Of a stretch of DNA of 12,538 bases, positions 6,140 to 12,538 are shown piece by piece. The position numbers and the translations under genes were made by a program. The number at the start of each line of letters is the position of its first letter. Position 1 is the first letter of the stretch. The stretch spans positions 1 through 12,538 of the forward strand of contig CAJTLA010000043.1 of assembly GCA_910576985.1 (NCBI GenBank). Reading direction: 5' to 3'. Source of the DNA: an uncultured Bacilli bacterium (GTDB taxonomy: Bacteria > Bacillota_I > Bacilli_A > RF39 > UBA660). The notes below the pieces were generated by a model. The model did not search any database and had not been told where the DNA came from. It saw nothing but the letters and a program-made list of their open reading frames with translations.

Positions 6140-8446
6140 ATGAAAGAACTATCTGGACTTACTATACAAGAAGTAGAAGAACGAATAAAGAAAAAACAAG
6201 TCAACTACGACACCACTGTACCAACAAAAAGTATCAAACAAATCATTTGTTTTAATATTTTCACATTATTTAACTTCCTAAACTTCGCACTAGCACTCGC
6301 CCTAATTCTAGTCAGTTCTTATAAAAACCTATTATTTTTAGGAGTCGTATTTTGTAATACCATCATCAGCATCATACAAGAAATAAATGCCAAAAGAACC
6401 ATTGATAAATTATCCGTTGTAACCTCTAAAAAATCAAAAGTGCTTCGAAATGGAAAACTAGAAGACTTGAATCACAACGAAATTGTACTAGATGACATAC
6501 TATATGTATCACTAGGAAATCAAGTCGTAACCGATGCAATCATACTTTCTGGAACAGTAGAAGTAAATGAATCCTTTATTACAGGAGAAGCAATACCAGT
6601 AATCAAAAAGGAAGGAGACCGATTATTATCAGGAAGTTTTATTGTAAGTGGTAGTACCTACGCCAAAGTAATCCATATTGGACTAGAGAACTATACAGCT
6701 AAAATATCAGCAGAAGCGCACTATATCAAACAAGTAAATTCGGTTTTGATGAATTCTTTAAAAAAGATTATCAAAATGATTTCAATTTCAATTATCCCAA
6801 TTGGACTAATTCTTTACATAAGACAACTTGGAATAGAAGACAATGACTTTTCTAGTTCTGTCGTTAATACAGTGGCTGCCATATTAGGAATGATACCAGA
6901 AGGACTCATTTTACTAACAAGTACAGTACTTGCAGTGAGTGTTGTAAAACTATCCAAATATAATGTTCTAGTACAAGACCTTTATTGTATTGAAACACTA
7001 GCACGTGTAGATACACTTTGCTTAGATAAAACAGGAACACTAACCGAAGGAGATATGGAAGTATATGCTACTGTACCTTATGAAGGAATTTCAATGGAAA
7101 CAGTGAGCCAAATATTATGTGCTATCACAGAAGTATTAGAAGACGATAATCCCACCTTTGTGGCATTAAAACACAAATATAAAAAACATATGAATTGGGA
7201 AGTAAAAACCAAAATCCCATTTTCTTCAGAACGGAAATATTCTGGAGTAGAATTTAAAAATGAAGGAACCTTTCTTTTAGGTGCACCAGAATACCTATTA
7301 GGTGAAAAATATCATCTTATGAAACAAGAATTAGAACAATATGTATTAGAAAATAGAGTGCTCATATTAATTCATACAGAAAATTGGACAGGCAATATAC
7401 CAAAAAAAATGAAACTGATTACCTTAATTTTAATTCGTGATAAAATTAGAAAAGAAGCAAACTCTACCTTAAAGTATTTTAAAGAACAAGGCGTAGACAT
7501 TAAAGTCATCTCAGGAGATAATGTACTAACCGTTTCTAACGTAGCAAAGAGAGCAGGAATTGAATACTACAATTCTATGATTGATATGAGTACCATCAAA
7601 ACAGAAAAAGAATTAAAAAAAGCAGCTACACAATATACCATTTTTGGACGAGTATCTCCAGTTCAAAAAAAAGAACTTATTTGCGCTTTAAAAGAACAAG
7701 GACACATAGTTGCCATGACAGGAGATGGCGTAAACGATGTACTAGCTTTGAAAGAATCTGATTGTAGTATTGCCATGAATAGCGGAACCGATGCCGCTAG
7801 AAACGTTTCAGAGCTAGTTCTATTAGATTCTAACTTTGATTCTATGCCAATGGTAGTAGCAGAAGGAAGAAGAACTGTAAACAACATAGAACGATCAGCA
7901 ACTCTTTTCCTAACCAAAACAACATACGCAACTATTTTAGCGGTGATCTTTGCCATTCTAGGACTCCAATATCCATTTATTCCAATTCAACTAACACTCA
8001 CTAGTGTTGTAACAATCGGAATTCCATCTTTTATACTTGCATTAGAACCCAATAAAAATAGAATTCAAGGAAACTTTTTAAAAAATGTTTTTAGTAGATC
8101 CATTCCAAGCGCATTAACCATTGTCTTTAATATTTTATTAATTATGTTGGCAAGTAAACTATTTCATTTTACAGAATCACAAATTTCTACACTATGTGTA
8201 TTTATGAATGCCTTCGTAGGATTTCGCTTACTATATCACCTTTGCGTCCCATTTAACACATTGAAAAGAAGTTTATTTTTAAGTATGATTGTATTATTTA
8301 TCTTTCAAATCATTTTTTTAAGACAATTCTATTCATTAGTATGGCTAAACCTAAAAATGATTGTTTTACTAATAGGACTAATGATGATCTCCTTAATCGC
8401 ATTCAAACTATTTACAGAATTCGTAAAATCAAAAATACAAAAGTAG
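6140..8446 (+). CDS. cation-transporting P-type ATPase, CtpE-like
   Basis: This membrane pump couples ATP hydrolysis to cation transport. The 768-residue protein has two N-terminal membrane segments (about 33-80), an actuator domain with the TGE dephosphorylation motif (148-150), then two membrane segments (about 207-270) with PEGL at 253-256. The phosphorylation site is DKTGT with Asp296. The nucleotide domain has FSSERKYSGV (361-370) and LGAPE (380-384). The hinge motif is TGDGVND (527-533), followed by six or so C-terminal helices. PEGL followed by LLTS, and the absence of heavy-metal CPC or HMA domains, resembles the CtpE group (a Ca2+ exporter/importer type in mycobacteria), so Ca2+ is the best guess but unproven. 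Start 6140 is used because AGGAGGG is 6 nt upstream and ATG 6086 lies before the promoter -10. A perfect hairpin terminator follows. Confidence 0.93.
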   Translation: MKELSGLTIQEVEERIKKKQVNYDTTVPTKSIKQIICFNIFTLFNFLNFALALALILVSSYKNLLFLGVVFCNTIISIIQEINAKRTIDKLSVVTSKKSKVLRNGKLEDLNHNEIVLDDILYVSLGNQVVTDAIILSGTVEVNESFITGEAIPVIKKEGDRLLSGSFIVSGSTYAKVIHIGLENYTAKISAEAHYIKQVNSVLMNSLKKIIKMISISIIPIGLILYIRQLGIEDNDFSSSVVNTVAAILGMIPEGLILLTSTVLAVSVVKLSKYNVLVQDLYCIETLARVDTLCLDKTGTLTEGDMEVYATVPYEGISMETVSQILCAITEVLEDDNPTFVALKHKYKKHMNWEVKTKIPFSSERKYSGVEFKNEGTFLLGAPEYLLGEKYHLMKQELEQYVLENRVLILIHTENWTGNIPKKMKLITLILIRDKIRKEANSTLKYFKEQGVDIKVISGDNVLTVSNVAKRAGIEYYNSMIDMSTIKTEKELKKAATQYTIFGRVSPVQKKELICALKEQGHIVAMTGDGVNDVLALKESDCSIAMNSGTDAARNVSELVLLDSNFDSMPMVVAEGRRTVNNIERSATLFLTKTTYATILAVIFAILGLQYPFIPIQLTLTSVVTIGIPSFILALEPNKNRIQGNFLKNVFSRSIPSALTIVFNILLIMLASKLFHFTESQISTLCVFMNAFVGFRLLYHLCVPFNTLKRSLFLSMIVLFIFQIIFLRQFYSLVWLNLKMIVLLIGLMMISLIAFKLFTEFVKSKIQK

Positions 8447-8471
8447 AAAGCTTGTACAAAAACAATGAATC

Positions 8472-8495
8472 ACAGGTTTACAAAACCTGTTTTTT
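8472..8495 (+). terminator. intrinsic terminator of the ATPase gene
   Basis: ACAGGTTT 8472-8479 pairs perfectly over 8 bp with AAACCTGT 8483-8490 across a 3-nt loop, followed by TTTTT. Confidence 0.88.
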
Positions 8496-8505
8496 ATTAT
8501 ATAAT
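8477..8505 (+). promoter_or_regulatory. promoter of the lipoprotein gene, overlapping the terminator
   Basis: TTTACA at 8477-8482 spans the terminator loop. A 17-nt spacer follows, then a perfect TATAAT at 8500-8505. Expected start is near 8512, 16 nt before the ATG. Confidence 0.65.
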
Positions 8506-8527
8506 AAAGGCGTTAGGGGGAGAAAAA

Positions 8528-9388
8528 ATGAAAAAACAAAACATAGCAATTTTCGCACTAACTGCTTCATTACTGTTATCAGGTTGCTCATTAAAAACAG
8601 AAAATCCATATAACGAATCAGAAGTACAACCAGTCATTACCACAAAACAAGAACTTGCCAATGTATATGACCAATCATTAGTCATTTCAAAAATAAAAGC
8701 ACCAAGTACTGTAGAAGAACAAGACGAAATTATAAATTATTTAACCTCATTAACAGGAGATAACCAAGTTTGTATTTATGAAGGAACAAGCTTTGAAAGA
8801 AAAAAAATGATCGAAGAAGAAGCAGACCCACAAGACATTCGATATCAAATAGAACAAGATCAAGACTATAGTGAAGAAATATTTATTCAAGTCTTAGAAC
8901 AAAATCCCATGTTACAAATTTATTATTGTGGAACTAGAGAAGGAGAAAGTAGAGAGCAAACCATATCAACACTCTACCCAAATGTGACTTATGTTGCCTC
9001 TGATCAAAGTGCATTTGATCAAATTGGAAAACACTTTAAAGCCAACCAAGTTACCAGTTACTGCTTTTCAAAAATAAAAGATGGAGAAGAAAACTTACAA
9101 GACTTTGATACAGAACAAACCATGAAATCGATTCAAGATAGATTTGAAGATATCGATCGTGCATCTATGATTGATGGAATTAGTAACTTTTGTGACTATG
9201 TAGAAAGTACGACAATTTATCAAAAAGGAGAAGCATTTAGTAACAAAGTATCTGAAAACTTAAAACCATATATCGAAAAAGCTATTCCCAAAGTAGAACA
9301 AGGAGTAGAAAAAGCAGGAAAACTATATGAAAACGCAAAACCAAACATAGAAAAAGCCAAAGAAAAAATAAAAAGTTTATGGAATTAG
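8528..9388 (+). CDS. putative lipoprotein of unknown function
   Basis: The 286-residue product begins with a lipoprotein signal peptide: Lys residues at 2-3, a hydrophobic core and the lipobox LSGC with Cys20. It should be lipidated and anchored outside the cytoplasmic membrane. The mature part is acidic, has four further Cys (82, 134, 179, 222) and shows no domain I can name. Residues about 232-286 form a charged amphipathic helical tail with an internal repeat (KPYIEKA at 246-252, KPNIEKA at 271-277). Start 8528 follows AGGGGGA (8515-8521); upstream in-frame ATG 8465 lies inside the terminator region and is rejected. A short terminator overlaps its stop. The ZIP gene begins 33 nt later without a visible promoter, so the two may be partly co-transcribed, hinting at a metal-related or envelope role. 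Confidence 0.88.
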   Translation: MKKQNIAIFALTASLLLSGCSLKTENPYNESEVQPVITTKQELANVYDQSLVISKIKAPSTVEEQDEIINYLTSLTGDNQVCIYEGTSFERKKMIEEEADPQDIRYQIEQDQDYSEEIFIQVLEQNPMLQIYYCGTREGESREQTISTLYPNVTYVASDQSAFDQIGKHFKANQVTSYCFSKIKDGEENLQDFDTEQTMKSIQDRFEDIDRASMIDGISNFCDYVESTTIYQKGEAFSNKVSENLKPYIEKAIPKVEQGVEKAGKLYENAKPNIEKAKEKIKSLWN

Positions 9389-9408
9389 AGCGTAACAGAC
9401 GCTCTTTT
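9388..9408 (+). terminator. short, possibly leaky terminator after the lipoprotein gene
   Basis: GAGCGT 9388-9393 pairs with ACGCTC 9399-9404 across AACAG, then only TTTT. The last base of the TAG stop is the first base of the stem. With no promoter visible before the next gene, partial read-through is likely. Confidence 0.7.
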
Positions 9409-9421
9409 CTAGAAAGAAGAG

Positions 9422-10201
9422 ATGATGATGGAATTCCTTTCCCTATTACTGATATTAATACTAGGACTATTTATCTTACTAGGAACCTTTATTGGATTAA
9501 AAACAAAAAATAGTGAAAAATTTGTTTCTTTTTCGCTTGCCTTAGCATTCGGAGTTATGAGTGGACTTTCTATTTTAGAACTCTTTCCAGAAGCAATAGA
9601 GCACTTAGAAGAATCAGTAACCCATCCCTTTTTGACCTTATTACTGTTTACCTCTATAGGAATGATTCTGTTAAAACTATTACATCATTTCATCCCACAT
9701 CACGCCCATGATGAAGGCATAAAACATACCAAAAAAGAACATATCAAACATTTAAACCACATTGGAATTATTTCTAGTATTGCTCTAGTGTTACACAATT
9801 TAATAGAAGGAATGGCCATCTTCGGAACCATAACAAACTCTATTCAAATGGGAATATTTGTAGGAATTGGTGTTGGACTTCATAACATTCCTATGGGAAT
9901 TGTAATAGGTTCTACACTAGAAACAGAACATCCAAAGAGAAAACTATGGATTAGCTTTCTTATTTCCATCTCTACCTTTTTAGGTGGACTCATGATGTTT
10001 TTATTAGGAGATTGGACCAATCAAACCTGGATTCTTGGAATCCTACTCAGTATCACTCTAGGAATGATTCTTTATATCACTTTATTTGAACTATTAGAAC
10101 AAATCATACACACAAAAAACAAAAAAGAAACATACTATGGATTGTTGATTGGAATCATAACATTATTCATAAGTATATTTATTGGAGGACATCACCATTG
10201 A
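9422..10201 (+). CDS. ZIP-family metal transporter
   Basis: ZIP proteins move divalent metals (Zn2+, Fe2+, Mn2+) into the cytoplasm. This 259-residue protein has about eight hydrophobic segments. A His-rich loop with a lysine-rich stretch lies between segments 3 and 4 (about 88-112), and the C-terminus ends GGHHH. Metal-site motifs are HNLIEG (125-130) in helix 4 and HNIPMG (154-159) in helix 5. FELLEQ (222-227) in helix 7 supplies another Glu. In the usual helix-5 motif HNIPEG a glutamate stands where Met158 is, so the second metal site is altered; this may mark a subfamily. Three ATGs lie at 9422, 9425 and 9428. The weak AAGAAGAG before them is best spaced for 9428, so the product may be two residues shorter. 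The gene ends in a terminator containing its TGA. Confidence 0.92.
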   Translation: MMMEFLSLLLILILGLFILLGTFIGLKTKNSEKFVSFSLALAFGVMSGLSILELFPEAIEHLEESVTHPFLTLLLFTSIGMILLKLLHHFIPHHAHDEGIKHTKKEHIKHLNHIGIISSIALVLHNLIEGMAIFGTITNSIQMGIFVGIGVGLHNIPMGIVIGSTLETEHPKRKLWISFLISISTFLGGLMMFLLGDWTNQTWILGILLSITLGMILYITLFELLEQIIHTKNKKETYYGLLIGIITLFISIFIGGHHH

Positions 10202-10217
10202 TGTCCTTTCTCTTTTT
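10187..10217 (+). terminator. intrinsic terminator of the ZIP gene
   Basis: GGACATCA 10187-10194 pairs perfectly with TGATGTCC 10199-10206 across CCAT, followed by TTTCTCTTTTT. The TGA stop (10199-10201) begins the 3' arm, and the 5' arm encodes the C-terminal GHH. Confidence 0.88.
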
Positions 10218-10227
10218 ATGCTATGAT
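10198..10227 (+). promoter_or_regulatory. promoter of rnr
   Basis: TTGATG at 10198-10203, an 18-nt spacer and TATGAT at 10222-10227, preceded by TG at 10219-10220 (extended -10). The -35 overlaps the 3' arm of the ZIP terminator. Expected start is near 10234. Confidence 0.55.
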
Positions 10228-10244
10228 AAAAAGGGAGGAGAAAT

Positions 10245-12137
10245 ATGGATCAAATTATCATTGGACAAATTTTAGAATTGGAAGATCAAAATCAAGTATG
10301 TATTCATTTTGTAGAAAGACCAAGCCTAATTGTCCCAAAAAAAGACTTAGGAAACTTTAAAATAGGAGAATTTATTTTGTGCAAACTGTTTGAAAACCGA
10401 AAACATAACATGAGAGTCAAAAAAGTATACACATTTAAAAAAACTCAAATTGGAAAAATTGTATTTGAACAAAAAGAATCATTTGTAGAAATAAATCACA
10501 AAGAAGGAAAAACAAGAATTCCTTGTAAGCCTTTTCCAAACCTTTATGAAGGAGCAAAAGTGAGATTTCGATTAGAAAATCAAACCAATGCCATTATCTA
10601 TACAATATTAGAACAGGAAAAAGAAGATACAGAAATTATAGATTTGGCAGAGAGAATGGGATTGCCAACGATTTTTCCAAAAAAAGTAATCAAACAAGCA
10701 TCAATGTTAAAAGAACCAACTCGAATTGAACGAAGTCGATTCAATTTGACAAATCAAGAAATATTTACAATTGATGGAAGAGATTCAAAAGACTTTGACG
10801 ACGCAATATCATTAAGAGAAGAAAATGGAAATTATATCTTAGGAACTCATATTGCAGATGTAGGATATTATGTGAAAGAAGGAAGTCCCCTTGATTTAGA
10901 AGCCAGAAAAAGAGGAATGACAGCTTACTTTTTAAACTGTGTGATTCCAATGTTACCAGAATCACTTTCTAATGGCATTTGCTCTTTAAAAGAGCATGTG
11001 TATCGATATACACTAACCCATGAAATGAAAATCTCCAAAAGTGGGGAAATCTTAGATGCAGCTTGTTTTCTTGCTTGTATTGAATCAAAAAAAAGAATGA
11101 CTTATGAGGATACAAACCTTGTATTAAATGGACAATCTGTAGAAGGATATCGCCCCTTTAAAGACACGTTGCAAGAAATGTATAGACTAGCAGAAAAACT
11201 ATATGCTCAAAGAATGAGAGAAGGTGCGATCGAATTTAACCAGTCAGACCCAGAATTTGTATTAGACCAAAATGGAAAAATGATAGATATCTATCCACGA
11301 AAACGAGGCAAATCAGAATTTATTATTCAAGAATTTATGTTAGCATCCAACCGAAGTGTTGCTTCCATGTTACACAAAGAAGGACTGATATATCCTCATC
11401 GTATTCATTTAGAACCAGACTTCATTAAACTAAAATCATTAGAACCAAAACTGAATAGTCTTGGTGTATCGATTGAGCCAATTTGGAGTGCCCAAAACCA
11501 ATCACTTGCTTTTAACTTTATATTAGAACAATATAGAAGTCATAGAAATTACCCATTAATTGCTGACTTATTAATCAGTTGTATGAGACGAGCAAAATAT
11601 ACAACAGATGATTTAGGACATTTCGGACTTGGCCTTCCTAGAAACGTTCACTTTACATCTCCAATTAGAAGATATCCAGACTTAGTAGTTCATAGAATCA
11701 TTCATGATCATTATCTCCAACAAAAACCACAAACAGAAGACGAAATAGAAGACTTAGAATTGCTTTCATTTGAAAGCACAAGGGCCGAAAAAAGAATTGT
11801 AAGATGTGAAGAACAAGTCATAGCACGAAAAAGCAAAGAATATTTATTATCACACATCGGAGAAACAATGGATGCTGTAGTGAAAGATTGTACAGAAAAA
11901 GGAATTTTAATTGAACTAAAAAATTGTATTGAAGACTGGATTTTAAACGATCAAATTGAAGGAACATACCATGATGGCCATTACACTTTTGCAAATTCAT
12001 CACTATTATGCCAATTAGGAACACACTTAAAAGTAAAATTAGTAAAACAAAATCATCTTCCAGACGTATCGTTTCAAATTGTAGAATCCAATATGGCAAA
12101 AACATATCACTTAAAATCTAGAAAAAAAATGTTTTAA
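10245..12137 (+). CDS. rnr: ribonuclease R (RNase II/RNB family 3'-5' exoribonuclease)
   Basis: RNase R degrades RNA processively from the 3' end, including structured RNA, in the cytosol. The 630-residue protein has OB-type cold-shock domains (about 1-125). A long RNB catalytic domain follows, with TIDGRDSKDFDDA at 175-187; Asp177, 183, 185 and 186 match the Mg2+-binding aspartates of RNase II/R. Later conserved blocks are GAIEF (327-331), HFGLGL (458-463) and HFTSPIRRYPDLVVHR (468-483), which holds the catalytic Arg. An S1 domain occupies about 540-615. It is shorter than typical RNase R (about 700-800) because it lacks the N-terminal helix-turn-helix region and a long basic tail; the end is only KSRKKMF. 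GGGAGGAG (10233-10240) is 4 nt before ATG 10245. It has its own promoter and terminator and is not followed by smpB in the window. Confidence 0.95.
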   Translation: MDQIIIGQILELEDQNQVCIHFVERPSLIVPKKDLGNFKIGEFILCKLFENRKHNMRVKKVYTFKKTQIGKIVFEQKESFVEINHKEGKTRIPCKPFPNLYEGAKVRFRLENQTNAIIYTILEQEKEDTEIIDLAERMGLPTIFPKKVIKQASMLKEPTRIERSRFNLTNQEIFTIDGRDSKDFDDAISLREENGNYILGTHIADVGYYVKEGSPLDLEARKRGMTAYFLNCVIPMLPESLSNGICSLKEHVYRYTLTHEMKISKSGEILDAACFLACIESKKRMTYEDTNLVLNGQSVEGYRPFKDTLQEMYRLAEKLYAQRMREGAIEFNQSDPEFVLDQNGKMIDIYPRKRGKSEFIIQEFMLASNRSVASMLHKEGLIYPHRIHLEPDFIKLKSLEPKLNSLGVSIEPIWSAQNQSLAFNFILEQYRSHRNYPLIADLLISCMRRAKYTTDDLGHFGLGLPRNVHFTSPIRRYPDLVVHRIIHDHYLQQKPQTEDEIEDLELLSFESTRAEKRIVRCEEQVIARKSKEYLLSHIGETMDAVVKDCTEKGILIELKNCIEDWILNDQIEGTYHDGHYTFANSSLLCQLGTHLKVKLVKQNHLPDVSFQIVESNMAKTYHLKSRKKMF

Positions 12138-12149
12138 ACGTTTCGTTCT

Positions 12150-12174
12150 AAAAACTCCATAGTGGAGTTTTTTT
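12150..12174 (+). terminator. intrinsic terminator of rnr
   Basis: AAAAACTCCA 12150-12159 pairs perfectly over 10 bp with TGGAGTTTTT 12163-12172 across a 3-nt loop, with the T-run reaching 12174. Confidence 0.88.
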
Positions 12175-12290
12175 ATACACTAGGAATTTGCTGTGCAAAA
12201 TTTTATTAAGCCTTTAGTATGCTATAAGTAAACATAAAACCCATCAGAATCCTTGAAGTATAAATCATTTTTGATTTTATGAAATTCTTG

Positions 12291-12319
12291 TTGACAATAA
12301 CATTTTTCTCTATTATAAT
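12291..12319 (+). promoter_or_regulatory. perfect-consensus sigma-A promoter
   Basis: TTGACA at 12291-12296, exactly 17 nt, then TATAAT at 12314-12319, with no mismatch. Expected start is near 12326. A 6-bp inverted repeat (12262-12267 with 12272-12277) lies 14 nt upstream of the -35. The rest of 12175-12290 shows nothing I can name. Confidence 0.85.
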
Positions 12320-12341
12320 GTAGTTGGTAAAGAAGGAATAA

Positions 12342-12494
12342 GTCAGTGTAGCTTTAGGGTTGATTGCACATGCCGAAGAGGAGGGAAAAATAGAAATGAT
12401 TCATAATTTATTGTCATCAGGTGTTGATCTTGATATTATTGCAAGTGCTACTAATTTATCAAAGCAACAAATTATGAAATTTACATGTGAATAA
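12342..12494 (+). pseudogene. truncated C-terminal segment of an Rpn-family nuclease
   Basis: The frame opens after TAA at 12339 and runs 50 codons to TAA 12492. The last 32 residues match the tail of the Rpn gene at the window start in about 16 of 32 positions (HNLL, G-D, ATNL). The nuclease domain and the repeat-rich linker are missing. Possible starts are ATG 12396 (GAGGAGG at 12378-12384, spacer 11 nt, 32 residues) or TTG 12360 (44 residues, poor ribosome binding site). It lies directly behind a perfect promoter, so it could be an expressed mini-protein and not a dead relic. Both readings remain open. Confidence 0.6.
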
Positions 12495-12538
12495 AGTTTT
12501 TTTAATAAAATTAAGGTGAAGGTCCTCTTTTTGTCGTA

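Noticed and set aside
8465..8527. Upstream in-frame ATG for the lipoprotein
   Set aside because: It lies in the ATPase terminator and upstream of the gene's own promoter; it would bury the signal peptide.
12185..12202. Inverted repeat AATTTGC/GCAAAATT between rnr and the Rpn tail
   Set aside because: The core stem is only 5 bp, there is no nearby promoter to regulate and no T-run; probably chance in AT-rich DNA.
12220..12228. Extended -10 like TGCTATAAG
   Set aside because: Imperfect -10, no -35 at 17 nt and no gene directly downstream; the perfect promoter at 12291 is the better candidate.
1..12538. CRISPR array, tRNA/rRNA genes, insertion sequence ends, phage attachment sites
   Set aside because: Read through on both strands; no regularly spaced repeats, tRNA-like cloverleaf, transposase with terminal inverted repeats or direct-repeat pair was found.

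Overview
This is an AT-rich (roughly one-third GC by eye) chromosomal stretch with every recognisable gene on the + strand. It has strong AGGAGG-type ribosome binding sites, consensus sigma-A promoters, a T-box leader and a Gram-positive type lipoprotein. The hisS-aspS pair under a T-box, the long-form PRPP synthetase, a CtpE-like P-type ATPase and Rpn (PD-(D/E)XK) nuclease relics together point to a low-GC Firmicute of the Bacilli/Erysipelotrichia kind, probably gut-associated. TGA is used as a stop and Trp is TGG, so the code is the standard bacterial one. I cannot name a genus from the sequence.

Layout. 1-259: C-terminal end of an Rpn-type nuclease, cut by the window edge, with a good internal ribosome binding site. 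427-1251: an unrecognised, probably cytosolic, beta-helix-like protein with its own promoter and no terminator. 1255-1498: promoter plus T-box leader. 1514-4535: hisS and aspS, overlapping by 14 nt and ending in a terminator that overlaps the aspS stop. 4632-5747: long-form ribose-phosphate pyrophosphokinase from an extended -10 promoter. 5811-6029: a strong promoter and a ~180-nt rod-shaped RNA ending in a terminator, best explained as 6S RNA. 6140-8446: CtpE-like cation P-type ATPase. 8528-9388: lipoprotein. 9422-10201: ZIP-family metal transporter. 10245-12137: RNase R without an N-terminal helix-turn-helix extension. 12291-12494: a perfect-consensus promoter in front of a truncated Rpn C-terminal segment.

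Functional picture. Most of the window is housekeeping: two aminoacyl-tRNA synthetases sensed through tRNA charging, PRPP supply for nucleotides and histidine, RNA turnover by RNase R, a probable 6S regulator of RNA polymerase, and two metal/cation transporters. The most informative regulatory detail is that the T-box before hisS-aspS looks built to read tRNA-Asp. GAC lies in the unpaired specifier loop, and the antiterminator bulge TGGC fits a G73 discriminator (tRNA-Asp), not the C73 of tRNA-His. The accessory content is the two Rpn C-terminal pieces at the window edges, each next to a good expression signal, and the orphan beta-helix-like gene. Gene ends and starts are very compact: several terminators include the stop codon, and two promoters use bases of the preceding terminator.
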